Source of the DNA: Fischerella thermalis PCC 7521
GTDB taxonomy: Bacteria > Cyanobacteriota > Cyanobacteriia > Cyanobacteriales > Nostocaceae
Direction of reading: 5' to 3'
Assembly (NCBI RefSeq): GCF_000317225.1
Contig: NZ_AJLL01000035.1
Coordinates: 1 to 64,000 of the forward strand
Length of the DNA stretch: 64,000 nt
Part shown: piece after piece, positions 44,023 to 54,280 of the stretch
Layout of the letters: the number at the start of each line of letters is the position of its first letter
How positions within the stretch are numbered: position 1 is the first letter of the stretch
Notes under the pieces: generated by a model
Databases searched by the model: none
Told to the model about the DNA's origin: nothing
Seen by the model: only the letters and a program-made list of their open reading frames with translations
Position numbers and translations under genes: made by a program

Positions 44023-45357
44023 CTAACTCAAGAATCTTTTAAAGCTTACCTTTAAACCATCCTGAGGATGCGGAGTTGGAACCATAGTCATCTCTAAGTT
44101 TTGTTCGGGTAGTAGTTCCCACTGATAATGACGCAGTAAAAGGGCTGCAAACAGTTTCATTTCTAGTTTGGCAAATTCTTTACCCAGGCATTCCCGTACC
44201 CCGCCACCAAAGGGTATATAACTAAAAGGTTTGGGTTTATCTTCTGCTCTTTGTGGACTAAAACGTTCTGGATCAAATACTTCTGGGTGATTATAGACAC
44301 TTTGATCTGTGTGGGTTTTACCTACCTGATATAGTACAGACCAACCTTGAGGAATGCGAAAACCATTGAATTCACAGGACTGGATTACTTCCCGAAAGCC
44401 ACCACCAACAGGCGGAATCAGCCGCATCACTTCTTTTAAAACTTGGTCTAAGTAAGTCATTTGTTTGAGATTTTCCGAAGTTAGAGGTGTGTCTATACCA
44501 AGCTGCTGTTGTTCACTGCGGGCAGTTGCTAAAACCTCTGGATTTTGTACTAATAATAGACACAGTGATGCCAAGGCTGAGGTCAGGGTTTCATGACCAG
44601 CAAATAGCAAAGTTAACAATTGGTCTTTAAGTTCGTTGAGGCTGAGGCGTTTACCTTCTTCATCCTCTGCTTGTAAAAGTAGTTCTAAAACGTCCTGATA
44701 TGAGTTTCCGGTTTCTTGACGTTGATGGACAATTTTTTCAATTTCAGCTAACAATAATTTTCGACAACGTAATGCTTTACCAAAGTTAGTCCAGGGTAAA
44801 TTTATTGGTAGGGTGAATAAACCATTCACCCAGATTTTATACCACTCACCCAATTGAGTTTGGGAAGCACAATCAACTCCTACAAGCAACTTGCAGGCAA
44901 TATCAAGAGTGTAATTTCTCAGTTCTGGATACCAAGCGAATGTAGCAAGTTTTTCCCACCTATCTAAATATTGATGGGTAATTTGCTCCATGGTAATGGC
45001 ATAACTAGCTAAAGCTCTTGGTTGAAAAGCTTGAGATAGTAGTTTACGGCGATTTTGGTGTTCTGTACCTTTTTGAACTGATAAAGATGCAGGGCCTAAC
45101 AGTATTCTGGTGCTGTAAGGCCAATTATTGGAAAAATATTTATGGTCGTTGCTGAATAAAAATCTGTTCCCTTCTGCACCTGTAACTATTAAAGTTGGAC
45201 GTCCAAATATATGAGTCTTGAATAGAGAACCATATTTTTTGTATCGCTTTTCGGTAAAATTTGGATCGTTTAAAAATGGTATTGTTTCCCCAATTAAAGG
45301 TAAACCAAAACTACCGGGAGGTAAAGGCAGTGAAGTGGGGGTATTGGTGGTTGTCAT
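44023..45357 (-). CDS. Cytochrome P450, CYP120-like
   Basis: A 444-residue class P450. Heme motif FSYIPFGGGVRECLGKEFAK, I-helix LLFAGHETLTSALAS, ExxR in KEVMRLIP, and an N-terminal LPLPPGSFGLPLIGETIPFL without a membrane anchor. The overall look is CYP120 and CYP26, retinoid hydroxylases; CYP120A1 of Synechocystis hydroxylates retinoic acid. The start at 45357 (MTTTNTPTSLPLPPG) is preferred over 45411. No ferredoxin gene is adjacent. Substrate is by analogy only. Confidence 0.9.
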   Translation of the reverse strand: MTTTNTPTSLPLPPGSFGLPLIGETIPFLNDPNFTEKRYKKYGSLFKTHIFGRPTLIVTGAEGNRFLFSNDHKYFSNNWPYSTRILLGPASLSVQKGTEHQNRRKLLSQAFQPRALASYAITMEQITHQYLDRWEKLATFAWYPELRNYTLDIACKLLVGVDCASQTQLGEWYKIWVNGLFTLPINLPWTNFGKALRCRKLLLAEIEKIVHQRQETGNSYQDVLELLLQAEDEEGKRLSLNELKDQLLTLLFAGHETLTSALASLCLLLVQNPEVLATARSEQQQLGIDTPLTSENLKQMTYLDQVLKEVMRLIPPVGGGFREVIQSCEFNGFRIPQGWSVLYQVGKTHTDQSVYNHPEVFDPERFSPQRAEDKPKPFSYIPFGGGVRECLGKEFAKLEMKLFAALLLRHYQWELLPEQNLEMTMVPTPHPQDGLKVSFKRFLS

Positions 45358-45743
45358 GTAGTCCTGCTTTGAATTATTCAACATAAGAGTGGACTGACAA
45401 GATCGATCCATATTGTACCAAGTTGTGTTGAAAAACTTTGATAATTTAAAGGCTAGCTGATTTATGTGTGTTTTTTCCCAGCGTTCCTTAGCTAAACAAC
45501 TAACGGCGTTGTCAATCTAACCAAATGCCTAAGGCGCGATCGCATCCTACATCCTACTTCTCAATACATTTCAGTGAAGCGCCTATTCATCGATATCTTT
45601 TGAATTGCTTCAGTTTATTTGTGCGATCGCAGCTAACTAACCCATATTATAAAAACTATGTCGCAGGGTTGAGGGATCATTTTGTCAAAAAAATTAACTT
45701 TTGTAAATATGTAGTTTATTTAGCTTGATTTTGGTCAAAAGCC
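45358..45743. other. 386-bp divergent spacer, P450 to fasciclin gene
   Basis: Two HIP1-containing stretches (near 45536 and 45623) but no structure, repeat or credible ORF. Promoters for both flanking genes must be here. Confidence 0.4.
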
Positions 45744-46412
45744 ATGAAAGTAAACAAAGGCATTTTACAAAAAGCTTTGTTCGGTATAGTTAGTGTGGGT
45801 AGTCTATTTGTCTTGTCTGCCTGTGGTCAACCAAGTGCAGAAAATACCACCCCTTCAGCCCAAACACCTACAGAAAATACTTCACCCGTAGCTGAAGTAA
45901 CTCCCACAACTACTGCACCTGCAACACAAACTCCTGCTGGTACAACTGCAAACAAAAACTTTGCAGAACTTGCCCAGGCAGCAGCCAGCCAAGGATCATT
46001 TAAAATTTTGACGCAAGCAACAAAAGCAGCAGGTTTAGAAGAACAACTAACAGCACAAGGGCCTTACACAGTCTTTGCACCTACTGATGCTGCTTTCAAC
46101 GCTTTACCACAAGGTACTTTAGAAAATCTCCTCAAACCAGAAAACAAACAACAACTAGTGCAACTCCTCACCTACCACGTTATCCCTGGACAAGTCACCT
46201 CTACTCAATTGACATCTGGAGACGTAAAAACAGTCGAGGGTACTCCTGTCACAATCGATGTTAATAGTACTGCCAGAACAATATCAGTTAACGGTGCGAA
46301 AGTTACTCAAGCCGATATCTTAGCTAGCAATGGTGTTGTTCACATAGTCGACCAGGTAATTTTACCTCCTAATTTTCAAGTAAGTCCTACTTCTAGTCCA
46401 ACAGCACAATAG
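45744..46412 (+). CDS. Fasciclin (FAS1) domain lipoprotein
   Basis: A 222-residue lipoprotein. The signal peptide ends in the lipobox VLSAC at about residues 23-27, so Cys27 is lipidated. A Thr/Pro-rich linker (28-72) leads to one FAS1 domain: NFAELAQAAASQGSFKILTQ, GPYTVFAPTDAAFNALP, LTYHVIPGQV and GVVHIVDQVILPP. FAS1 domains mediate adhesion at the cell surface. The gene is convergent with fba. Confidence 0.93.
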   Translation: MKVNKGILQKALFGIVSVGSLFVLSACGQPSAENTTPSAQTPTENTSPVAEVTPTTTAPATQTPAGTTANKNFAELAQAAASQGSFKILTQATKAAGLEEQLTAQGPYTVFAPTDAAFNALPQGTLENLLKPENKQQLVQLLTYHVIPGQVTSTQLTSGDVKTVEGTPVTIDVNSTARTISVNGAKVTQADILASNGVVHIVDQVILPPNFQVSPTSSPTAQ

Positions 46413-46425
46413 TTAAGATCATCAA

Positions 46426-46460
46426 ATTAAAAAACCGGGGAACATAATTGTTACCCGGTT
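46426..46460 (-). terminator. Intrinsic terminator of fba
   Basis: Minus strand: stem AACCGGG/CCCGGTT, extended by AACA/TGTT across a mismatch, followed by TTTTAATTT. It lies about 80 bp past the fba stop, between the convergent genes. Confidence 0.8.
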
Positions 46461-46538
46461 CAGTCAACTAGGATGAGAATCCTCAGTTTAGGGACACCTC
46501 ACTGCTGTGTCCCTATCCTATTTACTTATGTGTCTAAA

Positions 46539-47618
46539 TTACAGAGCAACAGTTTTCTTGATAGCAGCACTGAGTTCACCTTTAGCATACTTAGCAGCAA
46601 ACTCGTCCAAAGAAACCTGCTTAATCTTACTAGCATTACCAGCAGTTTCAAATTGTTGGTAGCGTTCAGCACATACTTTTTGCATGTACTTAATAGAAGG
46701 CTTGAGGAAGTGACGGGGGTCAAATTCCTTAGGATCTTTTGCCAAAGCTTCCCGCACAGCAGCAGTAATTGCCAAGCGGTTGTCGGTGTCGATGTTTACT
46801 TTGCGTACACCGCTCTTGATACCTTTTTGGATTTCTTCTACAGGTACACCGTAGGTTTCAGGAATTGTACCACCGTACTGGTTAATCAAAGCAATCAAAT
46901 CTTCAGGTACGGAGGAGGAACCGTGCATTACCAAGTGAGTGTTAGGCAAACGGCGGTGAATTTCTTCAATGCGGCTGATTGCCAAAATTTCACCAGTTGG
47001 CTTGCGGGTGAACTTGTAAGCACCGTGGCTAGTACCAATCGCAACAGCCAAAGCATCTACTTGGGTTTGCTCAACAAAATCAACAGCTTGGTCAGGGTCG
47101 GTTAACAGTTGGTCATGGGATAGCTTACCTTCAAAACCGTGACCATCTTCTTTGTCGCCCATACCAGTTTCTAGAGAACCCAAGCAACCGAGTTCGCCTT
47201 CAACGCTGACACCCAAAGCATGAGCAACTTTTACTACTTCACGAGTGACATTAACGTTGTACTCGTAGCTAGCTGGGGTTTTAGCATCAGCTTCCAGGGA
47301 ACCATCCATCATCACGCTGGTAAAGCCGTTCTTAATTGCTGAGTAGCAAGTGGCAGGCTCGTTACCATGATCTTGGTGCATAGCAATGGGAAGATGGGGA
47401 TAGGTTTCCACAGCTGCCAAAATCAAATGACGCAGGAAGTTTTCACCAGCGTATTTACGAGCGCCACGAGAAGCTTGCAAAATCACGGGGCTATCTGTTT
47501 CATGGGCAGCTTGCATAATTGCTTGAATCTGCTCCATGTTGTTCACGTTAAAAGCTGGAATACCGTAATTGTTTTCAGCCGCGTGATCCAACAGCAGCCG
47601 CATTGGCACGAGCGCCAT
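46539..47618 (-). CDS. fba: Class II fructose-bisphosphate aldolase
   Basis: A 359-residue zinc-dependent aldolase of the Calvin cycle and glycolysis. It shows [37 protein letters not shown] with the zinc-binding His, [24 protein letters not shown] and [14 protein letters not shown]. It also makes sedoheptulose bisphosphate in plants and cyanobacteria. A plus-strand 210-codon open frame across the 3' half is only its shadow. Confidence 0.97.
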   Translation of the reverse strand: MALVPMRLLLDHAAENNYGIPAFNVNNMEQIQAIMQAAHETDSPVILQASRGARKYAGENFLRHLILAAVETYPHLPIAMHQDHGNEPATCYSAIKNGFTSVMMDGSLEADAKTPASYEYNVNVTREVVKVAHALGVSVEGELGCLGSLETGMGDKEDGHGFEGKLSHDQLLTDPDQAVDFVEQTQVDALAVAIGTSHGAYKFTRKPTGEILAISRIEEIHRRLPNTHLVMHGSSSVPEDLIALINQYGGTIPETYGVPVEEIQKGIKSGVRKVNIDTDNRLAITAAVREALAKDPKEFDPRHFLKPSIKYMQKVCAERYQQFETAGNASKIKQVSLDEFAAKYAKGELSAAIKKTVAL

Positions 47619-47817
47619 AGATAGTCCTCCTAATTGTGTTGTCAGCTAGTCGGTTTGCAATCTAGCGTAAATAAATATTACGCCAATCTTAAGAAAATAT
47701 TGTGAGCCTATAGGAAATTATAACTAGTGATGGGTGATTTCTGTAGAAAAACTTTGCCTATGGCTCAACATAAATCTACCTGATAGTTGTCTATATTTAT
47801 TATCCATCTTTTCTATA

Positions 47818-47889
47818 TGGGTCGCCTGGGATTCGAACCCAGAACTAATCGGTTAAAAGCCGAGTACTCTACCTTTGAGTTAGCGACCC
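47818..47889 (-). tRNA. trnK-UUU: tRNA-Lys (anticodon UUU)
   Basis: A 72-nt cloverleaf: acceptor GGGTCGC/GCGACCC with discriminator A, D arm ACTC/GAGT, anticodon loop CTTTTAA (TTT), T arm CTGGG-TTCGAAT-CCCAG. CCA is not encoded. The anticodon stem has a C-U mismatch at its first pair. Confidence 0.97.
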
Positions 47890-47948
47890 ATGTCGCGATT
47901 TGCAACTTCACCACTATATCACATATAGCCTGGGATTTGTAAAGGGGT

Positions 47949-48818
47949 TTAGAAAAATTTTGCCAAAATTCTCACATTTGCTGTACAAGTAGCTCCTGGT
48001 TGCAAAACTGTCAGGTGTTCACCAGTGTTAATGGCGTTACGAGGCGCACTCCAGGGTTCTAGACAGTAGAAGTCTTTGCCCTTGAGTGTCCAAAACACGA
48101 GCGTCGAAAAGATGTTGTCGTATTCCAGCGTCAGTTGTAATTTCCGGCTGTTGTCAATCACACTGGCTGATTGACTAGCTGGTTGTTTAAATGCCACATC
48201 AATTTCATCTTGATTGAAATCAAATTGACCTGCAAAAGAGTGGATTTTTTTGCTTCTTTGGTCTTGGTATTCTTGAGCAGGTATCTCAAACTGCAATTGT
48301 GTTTTATCCTGGGTGAAAAAGTAAGGATGAAACCCAAAAGAAAAGGGCATTGCTTCCAAGGAGAGATTTGTATACTGTTGCTGTATTTCTAAGGTATTGC
48401 CTTGGATTCTATAATTAAAAATTAGCTGAAAATCAAAAGGATAAACTGCTTGTGTTTGTTCATTGCTATTGAGAGTAAGACTCAAAATCACTGCATCTTG
48501 AGTAACTTGATCAGTTACTTGCCAAGGTAAATCACGAGCGAAACCGTGTTGTTTTAAAGTGTAATGCTTACCGTTGTAAGTGTAAGTATTTTCGGGTAGA
48601 TTGCCGCAGATGGGGAACAAAATCGGGATACCACCCCTAACACTCAACTCTGGGTTAGCAAAGCGTTCTGCATCTAGGTAGAGAATTTCTTGCTCTTGAA
48701 GACGCCAGCGAGTAATGATACCGCCACGTTCTGGAACAACTTCTAGCTGAGAGTTGGCGGTTTCGTGCGTGAGAATGTAGGTTTTGTATTGTTTTTGTTG
48801 AATAGAGATAGAAAACAC
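47949..48818 (-). CDS. Aldose 1-epimerase (mutarotase) family protein
   Basis: A 289-residue galactose mutarotase-like protein. Motifs: RGGIPILFPICGNLPENTY, YTLKQHGFARDLPW, PFSFGFHPYFF (catalytic His region) and CLEPWSAPRNAIN near the C-terminus. It probably interconverts anomers of a hexose or hexose 6-phosphate. GTG at 48818 (VFSISIQQKQYKTYIL) is chosen. The frame continues to an ATG at 49019, but that part is translated from repeat copy B and adds false residues such as HRCTQMNTD. Start confidence is moderate; family confidence is high. Confidence 0.85.
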   Translation of the reverse strand: MFSISIQQKQYKTYILTHETANSQLEVVPERGGIITRWRLQEQEILYLDAERFANPELSVRGGIPILFPICGNLPENTYTYNGKHYTLKQHGFARDLPWQVTDQVTQDAVILSLTLNSNEQTQAVYPFDFQLIFNYRIQGNTLEIQQQYTNLSLEAMPFSFGFHPYFFTQDKTQLQFEIPAQEYQDQRSKKIHSFAGQFDFNQDEIDVAFKQPASQSASVIDNSRKLQLTLEYDNIFSTLVFWTLKGKDFYCLEPWSAPRNAINTGEHLTVLQPGATCTANVRILAKFF

Positions 48819-48912
48819 TGCTTTGGAGTGATGGAATAATAAATAACGTCTAAGGTAAATTAAAGAAGCAATATCAGGTTTTTTGGCAATAGTCCAGATT
48901 TTAATTTTGTTT

Positions 48913-48983
48913 AACGAACACCGATGTACACCGATGAACACAGATAGATTATCGGTGTTCATCTGTGTGCATCTGTGTTCGAC
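48913..48983. repeat. Interspersed repeat copy B, inverted pair
   Basis: Two arms of the CATCTGTGTTCATCGGTG-type repeat face each other (ACACCGATGAACACAGAT, then TCGGTGTTCATCTGTG), able to form a long hairpin upstream of the mutarotase gene. See copies A, C and D. Confidence 0.8.
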
Positions 48984-49091
48984 CTTAAAAACAGGATTTT
49001 TGCCATAGTTTGAATTCACATTAGGACTAAAGAATGAATTATGAAGTTATAAAATGTCTCAGCATTCATAATTCATAATTCATAATTTCTA

Positions 49092-50126
49092 CTAGTCTTC
49101 CGCAAAGACGTAGCGATACAGTTCGCTTGGATCTGGTTCTGGGCTACTTTCAGCGAACTTCACCGCCTCTTCTATTTCTTGCTGGATTTTGCGGTCAATC
49201 TCTTTTAATTCTTCCGCTGTCGCCAGGTTTCTTTCTGTAAGATAAGCAGCAAATTTCTTAATTGGATCGCGGGCAAACCAAAATTCTTTCTCATCTTTGC
49301 TGCGTAACTCATCGGGATCTGCCAAAGAGTGACCCCGGAAGCGGTAAGTCAGTGCTTCAATCAATGTTGGGCCTTCACCTGCGCGGGCGCGGGCTACGGC
49401 TTCCTGGGCCACTGCACGCACTGCCATAATATCCATACCGTCTACTTCCACACCCACCATGTTGAAGACGCTGGCTTTTTTATAAATTTCGGGGTCGGAA
49501 GTTGCCCGTTCATGAGCCATACCAATAGCCCATTTGTTATTCTCAACAACAAAAAGGATTGGCAATTTCCACAGCGCAGCCATATTTAAGGTCTCAAAAA
49601 ACTGACCGTTGTTACAAGCACCATCACCAAAAAAGCAAGCTGTAACTTGATCAGCACTGGTATCACCTAGCACTTCTCTGCGGTATTTACTTTGAAAAGC
49701 TGCCCCAGCTGCTACTGGAATACCTTCTGCGACAAAAGCATAACCACCCAGCAAACGATGTTTAGCAGAGAACATATGCATGGAACCACCACGTCCTTTA
49801 CTGCAACCTGTGGCTTTACCAAATAACTCTGCCATTACTTCTTTTGCTGGTACTCCCGCACTTAAAGCATGAACGTGGTCGCGGTAGGTACTGCAAACAA
49901 AATCTTCTCCTGGTCGCATTGCTCCTTGGATCACGCCTGTGGAGACTGCCTCTTGACCATTGTACAAGTGGACAAAACCAAACATTTTGCCCCTGTAATA
50001 CATTTCGGCACATTTGTCTTCAAAGGTGCGTCCGAGTACCATATCTTGATACAATCGCAGTCCTTCTTCTCTGTCTATCTGGGCGCTAGCAATGTCAAAT
50101 TTGGGTAAAGTGCGTTCTTGAACCAT
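49092..50126 (-). CDS. pdhA: Pyruvate dehydrogenase E1 component alpha subunit
   Basis: A 344-residue thiamine diphosphate enzyme subunit that decarboxylates pyruvate for acetyl-CoA. The TPP motif spans [17 protein letters not shown] and ENNKWAIGM (GDG-x-NN). [21 protein letters not shown] and [15 protein letters not shown]-type segments match E1 alpha (phosphorylation-loop region). In cyanobacteria pdhA and pdhB are often separate, as here. Confidence 0.96.
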   Translation of the reverse strand: MVQERTLPKFDIASAQIDREEGLRLYQDMVLGRTFEDKCAEMYYRGKMFGFVHLYNGQEAVSTGVIQGAMRPGEDFVCSTYRDHVHALSAGVPAKEVMAELFGKATGCSKGRGGSMHMFSAKHRLLGGYAFVAEGIPVAAGAAFQSKYRREVLGDTSADQVTACFFGDGACNNGQFFETLNMAALWKLPILFVVENNKWAIGMAHERATSDPEIYKKASVFNMVGVEVDGMDIMAVRAVAQEAVARARAGEGPTLIEALTYRFRGHSLADPDELRSKDEKEFWFARDPIKKFAAYLTERNLATAEELKEIDRKIQQEIEEAVKFAESSPEPDPSELYRYVFAED

Positions 50127-50701
50127 TATTTTTTAGTATCCCTGTAGTAACACTTAAAGTTACCATTTTTAAAAGAATTGAATAATTTAGACTCGAAAAA
50201 CGAGTTAAAAATTAAACAGTCCTTTGCTATTACTGTTTTATTTTTTTTCTTGGAGGAGTTAAGATAACAACCCTAGACCCAAGACTATCAACCAGGATAG
50301 CTTGCTTTCTGCGTAGCCATTAACAAATTAAAAAATTGAATCTTTTATATTTTTACTTCCCCAGATAATTGCCATAAATATCTAACTATGTTATACTTCG
50401 GTTCGCTCGCCAGCAGCGGCAAACCTATGAAACGGCGTCTGCCTGATGGCATGTTTGGAAACTTTGCTCAGAAGCAGTCGCAGGAATGTTTAACTCCTAC
50501 ATTCCCGCCGGAAAAAAATAGTAAATATCTGCCAATAGAATATGATTGGCGCTGCTCTCAAATAAATTGCAGGGGCAGAATAAAACTTGTTGCAAAACAC
50601 ACTTGTTGTCTGAAAACAACGAGTTATTATTATGGCACGGTTTTACACTCTTGGAATACTCTCTTAGAATTATGTCGATCGCGCTGCAGGGGAAGTAGGC
50701 T
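50127..50701. other. 575-bp divergent spacer, pdhA to ftn2
   Basis: No gene, RNA or clear repeat is recognised. A 109-codon open frame (50388-50717) has many Cys/Arg, no ribosome site and overlaps the ftn2 start, so it was rejected. Confidence 0.4.
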
Positions 50702-52987
50702 GTGCGAATCCCGCTAGATTACTACCGAATTTTAGGACTGCCTTTGGCAGCAAGTGAGGAACAATTGCGGCAGGCTTATAGCGATCGCCGACAGCAATTG
50801 CCGCGACGCGAGTATTCCCAGGTAGCGATTAACTCTCGCAAACAACTTATTGAAGAAGCTTACGTGGTTTTATCAGATCCTAAAGAACGCAGAGCCTACG
50901 ATCAACTTTATCTTGCCCATGCCTATGGTTCCGAGAGGGAAAACAATCCTACCGTAGCAGTGGAAAACCGTGCTGCTGACAGTGACTCAATTGAGTCCCA
51001 AGGTCTCAGCATCGAAATTAACCCGGACGAATTAGCAGGTGCTTTGCTGATTCTGCAAGAGTTAGGAGAATACGAACTGGTACTAAAGCTAGGTCATCCG
51101 TACTTGACTAACAACAACAGTACTGGTGTCCAAGCAGGCAAAACTTCAGAAACTAGTGATTTTAGTGATACAGACCCCCAAAGAGCAGACGTTGTTTTGA
51201 CAGTTGCTCTGGCTTGCCTAGAACTAGGTCGAGAAGAATGGCAACAGGGTCATTACGAAAATGCAGCTGCTTCCCTGGAAACAGGTGACCAATTGCTAGC
51301 ACATTTTGGTCTATTCCCAAAGGTGCAAGCTGAAATTCAGGCAGATCTTTACAGACTGCGACCATACAGAATTTTAGAGTTACTTGCCTTACCCCTAGAA
51401 AAAACTGCCGAACGCAAGCAAGGATTGCAATTACTACAAGATATCTTAGGCGATCGGGGTGGTATTGATGGCACAGGAAATGACTACTCTGGTCTCAACA
51501 TTGATGACTTTCTCCGCTTTATCCAGCAACTGCGTAACCACCTGACAGTAGCAGAACAACATCAATTATTTGAAGCGGAAAGTAGACGTCCTTCTGCCGT
51601 AGCTATATACTTGGCTGTTTATGCATTGATAGCACGCGGATTCAGCCAACGTCAACCAGCTTTGATTCAGCAAGCAAAACAGATGCTGATTCGCCTAGGC
51701 AAGCGCCAAGATGTGCATTTAGAACAGTCTTTATGTGCCTTGATGTTGGGTCAAACAGAAGAAGCTACTCGCGCCTTAGAACTGAGTCAGGAATACGAAG
51801 CCCTAGCTTTTATTCGGGAACATTCTCAAAACTCTCCCGATCTACTTCCAGGCTTGTGCTTATACGGTGAACATTGGTTGCAAAACGATGTTTTTCCTAA
51901 CTTCCGAGATTTAGCCAAGCAGCAAGCTTCCCTGAAAGATTATTTTGCTGACCGACGGGTACAAACTTATCTAGAACAGCTACCCACGCAGCCAGAAACT
52001 AATTATGAAGGGTCAATAACTAACCAACCTTCACATTCTCCAACCCAGATCAATCCTAAAAGTTACCGCAGCAACCCTAATGTAGTTTACGGGCAATTTC
52101 CCAATATTAGAACCCATTCATCTTCATCCTCTCCAACATCACCGACCCATTCACCCAACGAGGGTACAGGGCTAGACATGCCTGTTACTCCCGTTTCTGG
52201 TGTGGAACGTGTAAGCAGAAGTAATAACTATTACATGAATGGTTCTGCTAGAGGTGGTGTACCCTCTCAAGCACAAACCCCAAGAAGGCGCAAATCCAGC
52301 CCATCTGCTTATTCCAGAGGACACAATAGAGAGCAGCAGGTGGCTGCTGCTAAACGGCGGAGGCGTTCTGCTTCTCGTGGGGGCAATGCCAAAATGCGGT
52401 TACTGTGGGTGTTGGGGACTACTTTAGCAAGTCTATTAGTTTTATGGCTGGCAATTTCAACAACTGTAAAATTCGTACATAACGCATTGAGACCAGCACC
52501 AACTTTACAAGATCCACAATTATCAATCCAAATAAATGAACCACCATTAACTATTCCTGAGCGTAACAGTAAACCTCAGTTTCCCACCGGGAATCTCACG
52601 GAAGCGACAGCAGAAGAGGTGATTCAGACTTGGTTAGCAACTAAATCTGCTGCCTTGGGGCCAAATCATGAAATTGATAGTTTGGAGAATATTTTAATAG
52701 GCTCAGCCCTTACTCAATGGCGACTCATTGCCCGACAGGACAAAGCTGATAACCGTTATCGCAAGTATGAACATAGCCTAAAAATAGAATCTTTAGAGAT
52801 TGCTCCTACTGACCAGGAACATGCTGCGGTGCAAGCTTCCGTAACTGAAGCAACCAGTTTTTATGAAAACGGCTTACTAAACCAGCAGAAGTCCTCTAAA
52901 GAAACGGTGCGAGTTAGATATAACTTGGTTCGCAAACCTGATGGATGGCGTATTCGGGAAATTTCGGTTTTGAATAAAGAAAGTTAG
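50702..52987 (+). CDS. ftn2: Cell division protein Ftn2/ZipN (ARC6 homologue)
   Basis: A 761-residue divisome organiser that tethers FtsZ to the membrane. N-terminal J-domain-like part: DYYRILGLPLAASEEQLRQA ... DPKERRAYDQLY, without the HPD motif, as in ARC6. A long helical middle and a basic, Ser-rich stretch (about 520-560) precede one membrane helix (LLWVLGTTLASLLVLWLAI, about 570-590). The C-terminal domain (AEEVIQTWLATKSAALGPNH onward) is the IMS/ARC6 domain. The start is GTG at 50702. It stands alone. Confidence 0.93.
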   Translation: MRIPLDYYRILGLPLAASEEQLRQAYSDRRQQLPRREYSQVAINSRKQLIEEAYVVLSDPKERRAYDQLYLAHAYGSERENNPTVAVENRAADSDSIESQGLSIEINPDELAGALLILQELGEYELVLKLGHPYLTNNNSTGVQAGKTSETSDFSDTDPQRADVVLTVALACLELGREEWQQGHYENAAASLETGDQLLAHFGLFPKVQAEIQADLYRLRPYRILELLALPLEKTAERKQGLQLLQDILGDRGGIDGTGNDYSGLNIDDFLRFIQQLRNHLTVAEQHQLFEAESRRPSAVAIYLAVYALIARGFSQRQPALIQQAKQMLIRLGKRQDVHLEQSLCALMLGQTEEATRALELSQEYEALAFIREHSQNSPDLLPGLCLYGEHWLQNDVFPNFRDLAKQQASLKDYFADRRVQTYLEQLPTQPETNYEGSITNQPSHSPTQINPKSYRSNPNVVYGQFPNIRTHSSSSSPTSPTHSPNEGTGLDMPVTPVSGVERVSRSNNYYMNGSARGGVPSQAQTPRRRKSSPSAYSRGHNREQQVAAAKRRRRSASRGGNAKMRLLWVLGTTLASLLVLWLAISTTVKFVHNALRPAPTLQDPQLSIQINEPPLTIPERNSKPQFPTGNLTEATAEEVIQTWLATKSAALGPNHEIDSLENILIGSALTQWRLIARQDKADNRYRKYEHSLKIESLEIAPTDQEHAAVQASVTEATSFYENGLLNQQKSSKETVRVRYNLVRKPDGWRIREISVLNKES

Positions 52988-53110
52988 TTAATTGTTAGTG
53001 GTTAGTGGTTGGTGGTTAGTTGTTAGTTGTTTACTCCTCACACTCCACCCTACGGGAAGCCGTGCAAAGCGCGTCTACACACTCCCCCCACCACCCCATC
53101 TCCCCACACT
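52988..53110. repeat. Spacer repeats (GGTTAGTGGTTGGTGG heptamers)
   Basis: TTAGTGG/TTGGTGG-type heptamers at 52996-53030 and a block with CGTGCAAAGCGCGTCTACAC, a common Nostocales spacer motif, near 53062-53081. Confidence 0.6.
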
Positions 53111-53196
53111 TGCGGCAGTGCATCCCTGAACAAATATATTGATGTTATGCACCTGATGATGATTTTTCATGTGTTGAAGTAGCTCAAATTATCTGT

Positions 53197-53877
53197 TTAA
53201 ATTGGAACAAAAGCCTCTGGCGGGATCGGTATCAATTCAGGAGTTGCTAGGGTGGTTGCCTGTCTGTACCAGATGCCATCAACTTCAAAACTCTCGAATT
53301 GGGTTGTGAGGATTGCCCAAGTTTGTTCGTTTAGCCCACCCCGGTAAGTCATAGTGAATCTGCTTTGCTGACTTAATCTTCGTTCCAGTTCTGCTAAATC
53401 TTCTGGTAGCCAGAACCTATTCATCACTCTTTGAGTAGCAACCTCTGGGGGAGTTTGTAACATATCAGACATTAACTGGTTAACAATTATTTGTTTATTG
53501 TTATCTTGTCTGATGATACTAATCGGGCGTTCACTTTCAGCAGCAGCAACCATGCGTTTTAATAACCCTACCGGTAATGACAGCTGACTGCAAAAAACTT
53601 CACCTCCTATAGGTAACATGCACTCGGCAGTTTCGGCGGGTGTTGGGGGTTTCTGGGATGCCATCCACCCATAAAACTCGATAGGTCGCTTGCAGTGTCT
53701 CCACCCAATTCGCACCTTGCCATTGATTTTGGCTGCGGTTTCACTCAAAGCATATCCGTAACTTTGAGCAAGGTTGGTAGCATCTTTCTTGGTTGGGGCA
53801 AGGATAGAAACCCCATCATAAGACAATTTATAGTTCCAGCCCGGTTGGTTTAGGACTTTCAGAACGCTCGCACTCAT
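53197..53877 (-). CDS. Unknown protein, partner of an RHH-like regulator (PAS-like part possible)
   Basis: A 226-residue protein with no family I recognise. Residues 1-100 contain WNYKLSYDGVSILAPTKKDA and a Trp-rich stretch (GWRHCKRPIEFYGWMASQ). The second half, RPISIIRQDNNKQIIVNQLM ... FWLPEDLAELERRLSQQ ... FTMTYRG, has the order of a PAS fold (sensor strand, helix, then turn and strand), which is only a suggestion. It overlaps the upstream gene by 50 bp, so the two are surely co-translated. Possibly plasmid-derived. Confidence 0.65.
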   Translation of the reverse strand: MSASVLKVLNQPGWNYKLSYDGVSILAPTKKDATNLAQSYGYALSETAAKINGKVRIGWRHCKRPIEFYGWMASQKPPTPAETAECMLPIGGEVFCSQLSLPVGLLKRMVAAAESERPISIIRQDNNKQIIVNQLMSDMLQTPPEVATQRVMNRFWLPEDLAELERRLSQQSRFTMTYRGGLNEQTWAILTTQFESFEVDGIWYRQATTLATPELIPIPPEAFVPI

Positions 53878-54280
53878 TCACACCACCAAAATCATTGTTT
53901 AGGGAACTAAAAGTTTTTTGCCAAATCATTTTTTGTTCTTCCTCAGGGATAGCCAAACTAGACATAATAATGGCGAAGTCCCCTGGTGTAGGCAGAACTT
54001 CTCCTTTGGCAAGCGCTTGTAGGTTTTTGACTCCACAGCGCTTAAGCTTTGTCATGTTGGCTCGAACTACATCAGCAATTGTAATCAGGCGATTTGCCTG
54101 TTCTAGTTGGGAGGAGTTGGAAGCTGCTTTTTTGCCCAGCCATTCACGGATCATCTCTTCTAATGCGTCGCTTTGAGACACACCCTCACGAGCGCAGATG
54201 CTTTTGAATTCCCGTGCCAACCCTACCGGGACGTAACCGCTGACTTGTTTGTAATCCTCACAACGCCTTCTGTCGGTCAT
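53828..54280 (-). CDS. Putative ribbon-helix-helix/HTH DNA-binding regulator
   Basis: A 150-residue protein. Residues 14-50 (GYVPVGLAREFKSICAREG, then VSQSDALEEMIREWLGKK) look like a ribbon-helix-helix unit: short strand, helix, turn, helix. A middle stretch (ITIADVVRANMTKLKRCGVK) and a later helix (PGDFAIIMSSLAIPEEEQK) may form a second helical module. The gene is preceded by clustered TGACA/TGTCA elements, good candidates for its own operator. Its C-terminal 17 residues overlap the next gene. Confidence 0.65.
   Translation of the reverse strand: MTDRRRCEDYKQVSGYVPVGLAREFKSICAREGVSQSDALEEMIREWLGKKAASNSSQLEQANRLITIADVVRANMTKLKRCGVKNLQALAKGEVLPTPGDFAIIMSSLAIPEEEQKMIWQKTFSSLNNDFGGVNECERSESPKPTGLEL

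Noticed and set aside
45525-45728. 67-codon open frame between the P450 and fasciclin genes
   Set aside because: No ribosome site, no recognisable pattern, and the start adjoins HIP1-rich spacer sequence.
46473-47105. 210-codon plus-strand open frame
   Set aside because: It lies wholly opposite fba, has no family features and no ribosome site; it is a shadow frame of a highly expressed gene.
50388-50717. 109-codon plus-strand open frame before ftn2
   Set aside because: Composition is rich in Cys and Arg, no ribosome site, and it overlaps the ftn2 start.
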